A stretch of DNA of 16,006 nt from an uncultured Spirochaetales bacterium (GCA_902780365.1 CACZFE010000012.1:1-16006), one strand, 5' to 3'. Counted from the stretch's first letter, positions 1 through 6,909 are shown. Numbers and translations are program-made. The notes: generated by a model not told the origin, from the sequence alone.

Positions 1-1
1 G

Positions 2-229
2 GCAAAACCCGTTCCCGAAGACTTGTCTGACGAAGAAAAATCAGTCTATACCTGCGAACTCTGGAAAAAGATCTCGATCCTCCTCCGGAAATCGCGCAAA
101 ACCCTCGTCAAAAGCACCGAAGCCGCCAAAAAAATCGGCGAAGAAAACGAATACACCGAAAAAAGTTTCAAAATGGTTGAAGAAATCGACCGTATCTACG
201 AAGAAAAAGAGAATATTTGCAAAAATTGA
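2..229 (+). CDS. C-terminal end of an unidentified protein, partial
   Basis: The frame is open from the left edge (codons from position 2 read A-K-P-V-P-E-D) and ends at a TGA/TAA-type stop at 229, so the real start lies outside the window. About 75 residues are visible. They are strongly charged and rich in Lys and Glu, with heptad-like spacing (segments such as KSTEAAKKIGEENEYTEKS), so this tail is probably helical or coiled coil. There is no recognisable domain, signal or motif. An internal TTG at 23 could be mistaken for a start, but has no Shine-Dalgarno sequence and the frame continues upstream of it. The tRNA promoter follows ten bases after the stop. Function unknown. Confidence 0.6.
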   Translation, partial: AKPVPEDLSDEEKSVYTCELWKKISILLRKSRKTLVKSTEAAKKIGEENEYTEKSFKMVEEIDRIYEEKENICKN

Positions 230-238
230 AGAAAAAAC

Positions 239-266
239 TTGACATTCAAATGTTTCTGACTAAAGT
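239..266 (+). promoter_or_regulatory. Promoter of the tRNA operon
   Basis: A perfect TTGACA (239-244) is followed after 16 bases by TAAAGT (261-266), a 4/6 match to the -10 consensus. Transcription would begin near 273, a few bases before the first tRNA at 280. It lies between the stop of the left-edge gene and the tRNA cluster, so the tRNAs need not depend on read-through. Confidence 0.6.
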
Positions 267-279
267 GCCGCCTGCCAGA

Positions 280-354
280 GCGGGAATAACTCAGTGGTAG
301 AGTGCTACCTTGCCAAGGTAGACGTCGCGGGTCCGAATCCCGTTTCCCGCTCCA
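280..354 (+). tRNA. tRNA-Gly (GCC)
   Basis: The cloverleaf can be folded by hand. The acceptor stem GCGGGAA (280-286) pairs with TTCCCGC (344-350), followed by discriminator T and an encoded CCA (352-354). The D arm is ACTC/GAGT. The anticodon stem CTACC/GGTAG encloses the loop TTGCCAA, giving anticodon GCC. The T arm contains GGTCCGAATCC. It is the first gene of a three-tRNA cluster. Confidence 0.97.
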
Positions 355-391
355 TTTTTTTATGTCCTTTTTCAATCGAAATTCTTTGGTC

Positions 392-465
392 GGCACCTTA
401 GCCAAGAGGTAAGGCAGAGGTCTGCAAAATCTCCATCTCCGGTTCGAATCCGGAAGGTGCCTCCA
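392..465 (+). tRNA. tRNA-Cys (GCA)
   Basis: The acceptor GGCACCT (392-398) pairs with AGGTGCC (455-461), followed by discriminator T and encoded CCA (463-465). The anticodon loop CTGCAAA gives anticodon GCA. The T arm carries GGTTCGAATCC. It lies 37 bases after tRNA-Gly with no promoter visible between them, so it is probably co-transcribed. Confidence 0.97.
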
Positions 466-482
466 TTTTCAAACTCATAACC

Positions 483-570
483 GCCGGAGTGGCGGAATTG
501 GTAGACGCAAGGGACTTAAAATCCCTCGGGATAACCTCCTGTACCGGTTCGAGCCCGGTCTCCGGCACCA
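483..570 (+). tRNA. tRNA-Leu (UAA)
   Basis: The acceptor GCCGGAG (483-489) pairs with CTCCGGC (560-566), with discriminator A and encoded CCA (568-570). The anticodon stem AGGGA/TCCCT holds the loop CTTAAAA, giving anticodon UAA. A long variable arm (about 526-542) marks it as a class II tRNA, as expected for Leu. It is the last gene of the Gly-Cys-Leu cluster, and all three genes encode their CCA ends. Confidence 0.97.
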
Positions 571-594
571 TTCAAAGAACTTAATGAAAATTTC

Positions 595-622
595 TTTGCA
601 ATAAAAAAAAACCGAATATAAT
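595..622 (+). promoter_or_regulatory. Promoter of the Cys-rich lipoprotein gene
   Basis: A consensus TATAAT (617-622) has a -35-like TTTGCA (595-600, spacer 16) or TTGCAA (596-601, spacer 15). An A-run (604-611) lies in the spacer. A 7-bp inverted repeat CAAAGAA (573-579) / TTCTTTG (592-598) overlaps the -35 box and could be an operator. It is not followed by T residues, so it is not a plus-strand terminator. The predicted leader to the start at 689 is about 60 bases. Confidence 0.55.
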
Positions 623-688
623 TCAGCAGGTCTTGTGGTATCTTTGCTTGGACCTATTTATTCACTTTTTTATTTACGAGGTATGAAA

Positions 689-2479
689 ATGAAGAAATTC
701 AAATGTCTGGCTGTAGTATTTATTCTGGCTTTTCTTGTTGCCTGCGGAGGCGGGGACAAAGAGAAGCCGGAATGTGTCACGGCTGCCGACTGCGGCGACG
801 GTCAGGAATGCAGGGAGGGTACCTGCTTTGACAAAGAACCGGAAGAAGAAGTAAAGCCTGAGTGCGTCACTTCAGAAGAGTGCCCGGAAGGAAAAGAATG
901 CCAGGACGGTTCCTGCGTAACCGTTACACCGGCTGAATACTGCGGTGACGGTGTTGTAAACGGCACAGAAGCTTGCGATGACGGCAAGGACGCTAACGAC
1001 GGTCATTACGGCGGCTGCAACGAAGACTGCACTTTGGCTGCCTACTGCGGCGACGGCACAGTCAACGGCGAAGAAGCTTGCGACAAAGGAACAGATGCCA
1101 ATGTCGGCGGCTACAACGGCTGCAAGGCTGACTGCACACTTGACGAAAGATGCGGCGACGGCGTCAAAAACGGCACCGAAGAGTGCGACGACGGTGCGGA
1201 CAACGGTGTGTACGGAAAGTGCAACGCTCTTTGCACCGGTGTAGGCGACTACTGCGGCGACGGAGTTGTCAACGGCGAAGAAGCTTGCGACGACGGCGAG
1301 AACAACGGCAAATACGGAAAGTGCAATACTGAATGCACCGGCCTCGGCGAAAGATGCGGCGACGCTGTTATTCAAAGAGCAGTATGCGAACTGCCGGAAG
1401 AAGAAACTGATACAGACACAGAAACCACAGACGCAGAAACCACAGACGCAGAAACTACAGATACAGAAAATACAGATACAGAAAATACAGATACCGATAC
1501 AGAAACTACAGACACAGATCCTGCTGAGCCGGAAGAAATGTGTGTTGTAAACGAACTTGCCGACGAAGATTGCGATGAAGGCGAACTTAACGGTGTTTAC
1601 GGACACTGCAACGCTGAATGCACGGGCTTCTACGGCTGCGGCGACGGTGTTCTTCAGGAAGACCAGGGCGAAGAATGCGACTACGGCGTAAACAACGGAA
1701 CCGAATACTGCAAATACGGCGAAGAAGAACAGGAAGGCGTGACCTGCAAACGCTGCACAACCGAATGCAAACTCTCCGAAGAAGACGCGACCCTCACCTA
1801 CTGCGGTGATGCGGCTATAGTCGGGCTTGACGGTGAAGTCTGCGATGACGGTAAAGCTACAAACGGAACGATTTACGGACAGTGCAATGCTGACTGCACC
1901 AGCCTTATGGTTTGCGGTGACGGAGTCACCCAGCGTGCAGGCTGCACAGGTTACGATAACTGCACCGAAGTCGCAGATGCAAACGAAATATGCGACGGCA
2001 ATACCAAATCGTGCAAAGAAATTGCTCCCGTATTTTCGGCAGAAAGCGAAGCCCTTTGCAGCGAATGTTCATCCTGGGATGAATCGACATGCCAGTGCGC
2101 GGAACACTACTCCGGAACCGGCTGCCTCAACTGTGACGGAGCTCACTTCTGCAACGGACACGGAACATGCACAGCCGACAGAACCGGCAAGACGACCTGC
2201 GCGTGCACGGATCATTTCACAGGCCCGACCTGTAACGAATGCGAGGAAAAATACCACCTCAATGATGCAGGCACAAAATGTATCGAAGACTGCCACTCGT
2301 CATGCGGACAGGCAAGCTTCCTCATCAATCCGGCAAGCCACGGCCACTGCGACTACTCCGGCGACAAAGGAGTATGCGCATGCGATCCATGCTGGATGAC
2401 AACAGGTGTTGCACTTGTTCTGCCGACATTTGAAACTCCTGAGTGCGCACAGTACACTCCGAACGTACCCGGCTGCTAA
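689..2479 (+). CDS. Secreted Cys-rich repeat lipoprotein (DUF4215/Myxococcus disulfide-rich repeats, EGF-like C-terminus)
   Basis: This is a 596-aa protein probably displayed on the cell surface. The start at 689 is preferred because GAGG (678-681) is well spaced from it; the ATG at 683 is too close and the upstream TTG at 635 has no support. A lipoprotein signal ends in the lipobox LVAC (Cys19), followed by GGGDKEK. Two short CVTxxxCxxGxxCxxGxC modules follow, then about eight modules of the type CGDGVVNGTEACDDG...YGxCNxxCT, known from Myxococcota surface proteins. One module is split by a Thr/Asp/Glu-rich low-complexity insert (about residues 238-283). The last third holds EGF-like segments (HFCNGHGTCTADRTG, DHFTGPTCNEC). 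The exact ligand or role is unknown; adhesion or interaction with other cells is typical for such proteins. Its codon use looks more GC-rich than that of the ankyrin gene downstream. Confidence 0.9.
   Translation: MKKFKCLAVVFILAFLVACGGGDKEKPECVTAADCGDGQECREGTCFDKEPEEEVKPECVTSEECPEGKECQDGSCVTVTPAEYCGDGVVNGTEACDDGKDANDGHYGGCNEDCTLAAYCGDGTVNGEEACDKGTDANVGGYNGCKADCTLDERCGDGVKNGTEECDDGADNGVYGKCNALCTGVGDYCGDGVVNGEEACDDGENNGKYGKCNTECTGLGERCGDAVIQRAVCELPEEETDTDTETTDAETTDAETTDTENTDTENTDTDTETTDTDPAEPEEMCVVNELADEDCDEGELNGVYGHCNAECTGFYGCGDGVLQEDQGEECDYGVNNGTEYCKYGEEEQEGVTCKRCTTECKLSEEDATLTYCGDAAIVGLDGEVCDDGKATNGTIYGQCNADCTSLMVCGDGVTQRAGCTGYDNCTEVADANEICDGNTKSCKEIAPVFSAESEALCSECSSWDESTCQCAEHYSGTGCLNCDGAHFCNGHGTCTADRTGKTTCACTDHFTGPTCNECEEKYHLNDAGTKCIEDCHSSCGQASFLINPASHGHCDYSGDKGVCACDPCWMTTGVALVLPTFETPECAQYTPNVPGC
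1406..1519 (+). repeat. Degenerate 15-bp tandem repeat inside the lipoprotein gene
   Basis: About seven tandem copies of a unit like ACAGACGCAGAAACC encode the peptide repeat TTDAE / TDTEN. Neighbouring units are nearly identical; for example two consecutive copies of ACAGAAAATACAGAT lie near 1463-1492. The unit length is a multiple of three, so gain or loss of copies keeps the frame. It forms an acidic, unstructured spacer inserted into one Cys-rich module. Confidence 0.8.
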
Positions 2480-2577
2480 GCTTTACACTGAATAGAATCA
2501 ATCCAAAAATCTAAGATCATCCAATTTTTTCAATAGAATCACCATTTCACTCAAAATCTTCATTATTCCTGCAATTC

Positions 2578-2586
2578 TGATATAAA
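2578..2586 (+). promoter_or_regulatory. Extended -10 promoter of the DUF3795-type gene
   Basis: TGATATAAA (2578-2586) fits an extended -10 (TGnTATAAA), with no good -35 box at the usual distance. Transcription would begin near 2593, about 25 bases before the ATG at 2618. The rest of the 2480-2617 gap shows only a 10-bp direct repeat AATAGAATCA (2491-2500 and 2532-2541) and no clear terminator. Confidence 0.45.
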
Positions 2587-2617
2587 TTCCTGTTTTTTAC
2601 TGATTTGGAGCTGAATA

Positions 2618-2959
2618 ATGATTGCATACTGCGGGCTTGACTGCGAAAAATGCGACGCATTCATAGCGACAAAAAACAACGATCAGGTGCTGCGTGAAAA
2701 AACCGCAAAACTTTGGAGCGAACTGAACCACACAACAATTCTGCCGGAACAGATCAACTGCACCGGATGCCGTGCAGACGGACCCAAAACCGTTTACTGC
2801 GAAAAACTCTGCGCCATCCGCAAGTGTGCGATGAAAAAAGGGTTTACGACCTGCGGAGACTGCGCCGATATGGAAAAATGCCCTACTCTCGGAATGATCA
2901 CCATCAACAATCCAGATGCTCTGAAAAATCTGGGAACCGCATCCTGCGAGAACATCTGA
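2618..2959 (+). CDS. DUF3795-type small Cys-rich protein
   Basis: This 113-aa protein begins MIAYCGLDCEKCDAF, the signature opening of DUF3795 proteins, and carries further Cys pairs: INCTGCRADG, YCEKLCAIRKC and TTCGDCADMEKCP. In total there are a dozen or so Cys residues, spaced as for metal or Fe-S binding. No signal peptide is visible, so it is probably cytoplasmic. GGAG (2607-2610) lies 7 bases before the ATG. The family is common in anaerobic bacteria and archaea and has no established biochemical role. It appears to be a single-gene unit with its own extended -10 promoter. Confidence 0.88.
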   Translation: MIAYCGLDCEKCDAFIATKNNDQVLREKTAKLWSELNHTTILPEQINCTGCRADGPKTVYCEKLCAIRKCAMKKGFTTCGDCADMEKCPTLGMITINNPDALKNLGTASCENI

Positions 2960-3060
2960 GCCGATTAAGGAAACAGAGTTTCTTGCAAGGATGGAATCGT
3001 CAGAAAATCTATAGACAAATTAAATAGTTAGCCAAAAAATTCTTTTAAAAAAATCTTTTT

Positions 3061-3090
3061 TTGTCAACTCGGAAGTTTTCCGACGCTTAT
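3061..3090 (+). promoter_or_regulatory. Upstream element A, copy 1 (likely promoter or regulator site)
   Basis: This 30-bp segment starts TTGTCAACT and ends CGACGCTTAT. It matches 7301-7330 in front of nrdG at 25 of 30 positions without gaps. TTGTCA is a 5/6 match to a -35 box; the conserved GCTTAT 18 bases further on is a poor standard -10, so another sigma factor or a protein-binding site is also possible. In this copy CGGAA-GTT-TTCCG (3070-3082) can form a small hairpin, but the second copy cannot, so the hairpin is not the conserved feature. The element ends 30 bases before the ATG at 3120, close to the 35-base distance seen for nrdG. Confidence 0.55.
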
Positions 3091-3119
3091 TGATTGTGTG
3101 AGCTGAAAGGAGGAATAGG

Positions 3120-3164
3120 ATGATGGTTCCAACTTATTTCATGTCGCTATTATGCGGCTTTTAA
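3120..3164 (+). CDS. Possible 14-residue leader peptide or micro-ORF upstream of pVip
   Basis: A start codon pair ATGATG at 3120 is preceded by a near-perfect Shine-Dalgarno AAAGGAGG (3106-3113, spacing 6). It opens a frame encoding MMVPTYFMSLLCGF and stopping at TAA 3162-3164. The peptide is hydrophobic with one Cys. It sits behind element A at about the same distance that separates element A copy 2 from nrdG, which suggests it is translated. It lies between elements A1 and B1 in the long leader of the pVip gene. It could be a regulatory leader peptide, the remnant of a lost gene, or a small functional peptide. I do not recognise it. Confidence 0.45.
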   Translation: MMVPTYFMSLLCGF

Positions 3165-3196
3165 TTTGCCGAGACTCTAAGTTGTTGATTTTATTG

Positions 3197-3233
3197 TCAC
3201 AAAAAAAATGTCCTGATTTCTGCACTGTTTTTC
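3197..3233 (+). promoter_or_regulatory. Upstream element B, copy 1, in front of pVip
   Basis: This 37-bp segment begins TCACAAAAAAA, continues with TGTCC and GATT, and ends TGCACTGTTTT plus two bases. It matches 6873-6909 at 32 of 37 positions without gaps, while the flanks of the two copies are unrelated. TGTCC and TGCA are spaced like the -24/-12 boxes of sigma-54 promoters (TGGCAC-N5-TTGCA), but the invariant GG at -24 is GT in both copies, so that reading is weak. It ends 54 bases before the pVip start. Confidence 0.5.
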
Positions 3234-3273
3234 GACTCAAACAAACAAAAATGGTCGAGTTTAAGGTTTTTTT
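3231..3273 (+). terminator. Possible attenuator hairpin in the pVip leader
   Basis: TTCGACT (3231-3237) can pair with GGTCGAG (3253-3259) in a 7-bp stem with two G-T pairs and a 15-base loop. A run of seven T residues follows at 3267-3273, directly before the AGGAGAGAGG ribosome binding site of pVip. The stem is weak and is separated from the T run by 'TTTAAGG', so termination would be inefficient. The same order (element B, hairpin, T run, Shine-Dalgarno) occurs at 6873-6990. Confidence 0.35.
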
Positions 3274-3286
3274 AAGGAGAGAGGAT

Positions 3287-4147
3287 ATGGAAAAAACAAA
3301 TTACGTTTTCAACTGGCATGTTACTTCAAAATGCAATTACCACTGCCATTTCTGCTATTCAGAATGGGAGAAGATGCAGGAAATCTGGGACGATCCGCAG
3401 AAAGTCGCTGCACTTCTGAAAAATCTTTCAGAGAGCAGACTTTTCGAAAAAGGCAAAACCCGCCTGAACATTGCAGGCGGCGAAGCAACTATTAACATGA
3501 AAAATCTTGTTCCGGTCATTGAAACGGCATGGAGCAAGGGTTTTGTGCTGTCAATTATCACCAACGGTTCCCGTCTTGAAAATCTGATACCCTTCATCGA
3601 TAAATTCTCAATGGTCGGCATATCGGTGGATTCGGCTAGCGATGAAAACAACGTCAAAATAGGCCGCTGCACAGGCAAAGGAGAGGTCATGACTTTTTCA
3701 GAACTTTGCAAAAAGGTTGAGGCACTCAGAGCTGCGAATCCGGGATTGATCATCAAAATCAATTCAGTGGTAAATGCCTTCAACTGGAACGAGAATCTGC
3801 TCGGTCAGCTTAAGTCTGTCGGCGCGCAGAAGTATAAGATCCTGCGCCAGATGCCTTTCAACGGCGATAAAGGCATAAGCAATGATCAGTGGCGCCATTT
3901 CCTCGAACTCAACCGTCATCCCGAACTGAATACCGTTATTGAAGACAATGAAGATATGACCCACAGCTACCTGATGATAGCCCCTGACGGCAGATTCTTC
4001 CAAAACGGTGGTACTGAATATGCTTACAGTTCGCATTCTCTCTGGGAAAAGCCTGCCGACGAACTGCTTTTCGAAATGGATTTTGATGAAGAAAAGTTCA
4101 AAAGCAGATACAACCTGTCTGACGAAAAGAAAAATTCAAATTTTTAA
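3287..4147 (+). CDS. Prokaryotic viperin (pVip), radical SAM ddhNTP synthase
   Basis: This 286-aa radical SAM enzyme is a viperin-family member. Viperins use SAM to convert a ribonucleoside triphosphate (CTP, or GTP/UTP in some bacteria) into its 3'-deoxy-3',4'-didehydro form, a chain terminator of phage RNA synthesis. Motifs seen: the 4Fe-4S site CNYHCHFC (C16, C20, C23), GGE (64-66, NIAGGEATI), ITNGS (91-95), the family signature GISVDSASDENNVKIGR (111-127), KINSVVN (157-163) and HSYLMIAPDGRF (226-237), all aligning in order with vertebrate viperin. There is no N-terminal amphipathic helix like that of the animal protein; the length fits bacterial pVips. The start at 3287 follows AGGAGAGAGG (3275-3284); the frame is open further upstream, but that part overlaps element B. 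It has a long leader (elements A1 and B1) and is followed 11 bases later by a 37-codon ORF. Substrate specificity cannot be read from the sequence. Confidence 0.92.
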   Translation: MEKTNYVFNWHVTSKCNYHCHFCYSEWEKMQEIWDDPQKVAALLKNLSESRLFEKGKTRLNIAGGEATINMKNLVPVIETAWSKGFVLSIITNGSRLENLIPFIDKFSMVGISVDSASDENNVKIGRCTGKGEVMTFSELCKKVEALRAANPGLIIKINSVVNAFNWNENLLGQLKSVGAQKYKILRQMPFNGDKGISNDQWRHFLELNRHPELNTVIEDNEDMTHSYLMIAPDGRFFQNGGTEYAYSSHSLWEKPADELLFEMDFDEEKFKSRYNLSDEKKNSNF

Positions 4148-4158
4148 TGGAGGAATAT

Positions 4159-4272
4159 ATGTTGAATCCGGTGAAAATGAAAAGGGAACTCAACAGTCTG
4201 TTTGCAGATGCAGCTATAATGAGGAAATCAATTCAAAACGGCGTCTTTGGCGCAGGAGTAAACCATGAGTGA
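4159..4272 (+). CDS. 37-residue hypothetical peptide between pVip and the ankyrin gene
   Basis: An ATG at 4159 with a strong Shine-Dalgarno GGAGG (4149-4153, spacing 5) opens a 37-codon frame beginning MLNPVKMKRELNSLF and ending GAGVNHE, with TGA at 4270-4272. It starts 11 bases after the pVip stop and overlaps the next gene by 8 bases (ATGAGTGA), an arrangement typical of translational coupling. The peptide has a basic, potentially amphipathic N-terminal half. I see no known motif. It may be a genuine small partner protein, or it may mainly serve to couple translation of the downstream 847-codon gene to pVip. Confidence 0.55.
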   Translation: MLNPVKMKRELNSLFADAAIMRKSIQNGVFGAGVNHE

Positions 4273-6808
4273 AGAGAACAAAACAAAATTCGGGAACATG
4301 CCTCTTGGCAGGATCAACGAAATGCTGGTTTCTTTTATCGGGGAAGATGCATTTTTAGACTACTGTGAAAAGTATCATAAAGATTGGGGGCTTGACTGGC
4401 AGTCAAGAGAAGCTTTCAGCAAACATATTGAGAGACTGTTTGAAGAAAAAGAGAGTTCTTATCGTGATTTGAATCCGCATTACGACCAGTCGGTATACGG
4501 GATTGCCTGTAAAATTTTGGGCAAATTTTGCGATGAATATGATTTACCAAAATATATTGCGGATACGATACTGGATTTTTACAAGTTGATGACTATCCGA
4601 CTTTCAATGACTGAATATCCTATTTTTGAAACTTATTACATTCTCGATTTTGTAATTTGCGGAACACTACATTTCTTTGTTGAAAGAACTGTTAGTGAAA
4701 TCGGCAAAAACAATGATATCAGCTTTTCATATCTTGATGCAGAAACAAAATATAACACGGTTTTCGATGAATTAGGTAGACAATTCGAGAGTCTGGAAAA
4801 ATTTTATCGCGAATTGGACAGCTATGCAGGTAAAATCGAGCATTTCAAGAAAATAATTGTCAACTACTGTAAGAAGGGACAAAATCCAGCCAAATGGAAT
4901 GATATGAAAGATATTCTCGACTTCTGTAAAAAAGAAGGAAAAGAAAAAGAGATGTCGCGTTTAATTGAAGCTTATATAACAGCCAATGTGCAGAATGCTA
5001 TACAAAAGGAAATCCCCCCTGAAAAAAAGGATTGGAATGAAATAAAATCTTGCTTAGAGGATATAATCACCTATTTAAATGAAAATTACCTCATCTTGCC
5101 TGCAGACCTTTCGGATAAATTACATCAGAGAGTAGAGATGTTGCATCATATACTTTTGGATCCTTTGGGAGACAAATCCGAGCCTATAAGGTTGGCTCTT
5201 GGCGATATTCTTGAAAATCATGTTTACCTTCAGGATGAAAAGAGAGCGGAGGATTTAATCTCGAATATAAAAGGAATTGCTCCGGAAGCCTCCGATTTTT
5301 ACTGCAACTGGCTTCGTGCCTATATTGCGGTTGCAAAAGGCGAATTTGAGAGCGCGAAAAAACTCTACAAAGATGCGTTCAGCCAAATTCAGTTCGCAGG
5401 AATTTGGACCGAGCCTTTTCTGAAACAGGCGTTTGCTCTTTCCGTTTATTGTGATTCAAATCGAGATACCATCTGCAACGCTATAGATCCTAAAAAACCT
5501 TCTAAAACTCCTTTACCTAATGATGGAAAAAGGTTTTGGGAGTACGGCTACGCCATTGAAATTGGAGTGTTTAACAAACCGGTCGAAGAATCATACAGAG
5601 AACTTGTATCCTGGAGAGAGAAGTTTTGCGATGAATTTCCAGAGGATATGTTTTTCCCTGGCATAGAAGTCGATTTCAACAGAAAACTGGCTCCAATTGG
5701 AAGTTTTGCCGCTTCTAATGGAAATATTAAAGAAAAAATAGAAGAGGATTACAACAGTCTCTGCAAATTAAAAAAGGATAGCATAAACACGCGCATGGTA
5801 AACTTTCAAAATAGAGGTTTACAAAGGCGTCCTCCAATTTCCGTAGCTATGTGGCTGTTTTCCATCTCTTCAAATGAAGGGTTTATTGATTTAGAGGAAA
5901 GGTCTCTTGACTTGATAGAGGGATGGCTTGGACTCTCCTGCTCAGAAAAAGCAATCAAGGAGTTGGATCTCAATGTTATCGCTGATTTAGGCGAAACACC
6001 ATTGAATACAGCAACTATGGTTTTTAAGGATTTTTGCGCAAAGCATAGTGACCCTGAATCTCCTGTAAAGAAAAGGCTTAGGAAAATAGTGATCCATATT
6101 TTAGGCAAAACCGATAAAGATCACCTGGGGATTGATACCAAAAGAAAAAGAATTCATGCTTTGCAGAATGTCATAGATTCATGCGATATTGATTTAGTTA
6201 AAGAATTTGTCAAAAAATTTATTGAAGTCAAACTTGATATTGAAAGCATTAGATTTACACCTGACAAAGTATCGCCGATACATTACATAATTGATCGCAT
6301 TCTCAATCTTCAACATTCCCAAGAAAACACCTCAGGAGAACAGATAGAAAAGCTGAAGGAAATATGCCTCTATCTCATAGATCACACAAAGAATCAGGAT
6401 GCATATAAATGCAGAAATAACCATGGAACAGAATGGACGATCCTCACTTTGGCAAGCGAAACTGATGATATCGATATTTGCCGCGCATTGCTTAAGCACG
6501 GGGCTGACCCGAATATTTCTCTTAAAACAGGATGGGATAATGAAATCCCGAATACATTTTTACACAGATGCATTGAGTATGAAGCATGGCATGTGCTTGA
6601 AATGTTTTTGACGGATTTTAAAGATGAGGCCGCAGAAACAATCAAAAAATACAAAGACTCTGGCAAATATGCACCGTTCACTTTTTTCTTTGAGAAAAAC
6701 AAAGAAAAAAGGGCGGGCTTCATGGAAAAATTTATCAAACTCTTCGAATCATGCGGTGCCGATTTTACTATTAACTCAACCAATAAATCTGAAGAAAAAC
6801 CCCAATAA
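4265..6808 (+). CDS. Large helical-repeat protein with C-terminal ankyrin repeats
   Basis: This 847-aa protein is probably cytoplasmic, with no signal peptide or membrane segment. Residues 1-600 are almost entirely helical and hydrophilic, with TPR-like stretches such as LRAYIAVAKGEFESAKKLY (about 356-374). Residues about 620-845 contain ankyrin-type units; the clearest is at 718-752 (NNHGTEWTILTLASE... then CRALLKHGADPNIS), with a second degenerate unit ending FESCGADFTINS. Such repeats usually bind proteins, so a sensor or scaffold role is possible, but no catalytic motif is visible. The start at 4265 follows AGGAG (4254-4258) and overlaps the 37-codon ORF by 8 bases, so it belongs to the pVip transcription unit. 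By eye its codons are more AT-rich than those of the lipoprotein and nrdD genes. Whether it partners pVip is inference. Confidence 0.75.
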   Translation: MSEENKTKFGNMPLGRINEMLVSFIGEDAFLDYCEKYHKDWGLDWQSREAFSKHIERLFEEKESSYRDLNPHYDQSVYGIACKILGKFCDEYDLPKYIADTILDFYKLMTIRLSMTEYPIFETYYILDFVICGTLHFFVERTVSEIGKNNDISFSYLDAETKYNTVFDELGRQFESLEKFYRELDSYAGKIEHFKKIIVNYCKKGQNPAKWNDMKDILDFCKKEGKEKEMSRLIEAYITANVQNAIQKEIPPEKKDWNEIKSCLEDIITYLNENYLILPADLSDKLHQRVEMLHHILLDPLGDKSEPIRLALGDILENHVYLQDEKRAEDLISNIKGIAPEASDFYCNWLRAYIAVAKGEFESAKKLYKDAFSQIQFAGIWTEPFLKQAFALSVYCDSNRDTICNAIDPKKPSKTPLPNDGKRFWEYGYAIEIGVFNKPVEESYRELVSWREKFCDEFPEDMFFPGIEVDFNRKLAPIGSFAASNGNIKEKIEEDYNSLCKLKKDSINTRMVNFQNRGLQRRPPISVAMWLFSISSNEGFIDLEERSLDLIEGWLGLSCSEKAIKELDLNVIADLGETPLNTATMVFKDFCAKHSDPESPVKKRLRKIVIHILGKTDKDHLGIDTKRKRIHALQNVIDSCDIDLVKEFVKKFIEVKLDIESIRFTPDKVSPIHYIIDRILNLQHSQENTSGEQIEKLKEICLYLIDHTKNQDAYKCRNNHGTEWTILTLASETDDIDICRALLKHGADPNISLKTGWDNEIPNTFLHRCIEYEAWHVLEMFLTDFKDEAAETIKKYKDSGKYAPFTFFFEKNKEKRAGFMEKFIKLFESCGADFTINSTNKSEEKPQ

Positions 6809-6872
6809 ATCCCCCAAATTATTCAGTCGCTGCGATGCAGATTCCGATTTGCAAAACAAGCTGCAACTCGTT

Positions 6873-6909
6873 TCACAAAAAAAGTGTCCGGATTCTTGCA
6901 CTGTTTTCC
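6873..6909 (+). promoter_or_regulatory. Upstream element B, copy 2, in front of the zinc-ribbon gene
   Basis: Second copy of the 37-bp element at 3197-3233 (32 of 37 identical, same orientation). It starts 65 bases after the ankyrin gene stop and ends 84 bases before the ATG at 6993. In this copy TGTCCGGATTCTTGCA resembles the sigma-54 spacing with a consensus TTGCA at -12 but GT instead of GG at -24. It is followed by a much better terminator-like hairpin (6939-6973) than copy 1. Confidence 0.5.

Noticed and set aside
573..612. CAAAGAA/TTCTTTG inverted repeat as terminator of the tRNA operon
   Set aside because: It is followed by an A run, not T residues, on the plus strand and overlaps the lipoprotein promoter.
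635..688. Upstream TTG start for the lipoprotein
   Set aside because: It would add 18 residues before the signal peptide, overlaps the predicted transcription start region and lacks a Shine-Dalgarno; ATG 689 has GAGG at good spacing.
1406..1519. Tandem repeat as a CRISPR array
   Set aside because: Units are contiguous without spacers and encode an in-frame peptide repeat.
872..1606. 244-codon open frame on the minus strand opposite the lipoprotein gene
   Set aside because: Its Cys/Phe/Ile-rich repetitive translation (for example FCICSFCVCGFCVCG) is just the complement of the acidic tandem repeat and Cys-rich modules; there is no ribosome binding site.
3197..3233. Element B as a certain sigma-54 promoter
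   Set aside because: The GG of the -24 box is GT in both copies and copy 1 also lacks the full TTGC at -12; kept only as an alternative.
3152..3286. N-terminal extension of pVip to 3152
   Set aside because: The extra 45 codons run through element B and the hairpin and match the translation of element B2 only because the DNA is repeated. ATG 3287 has a strong ribosome binding site and starts where viperin homology starts.
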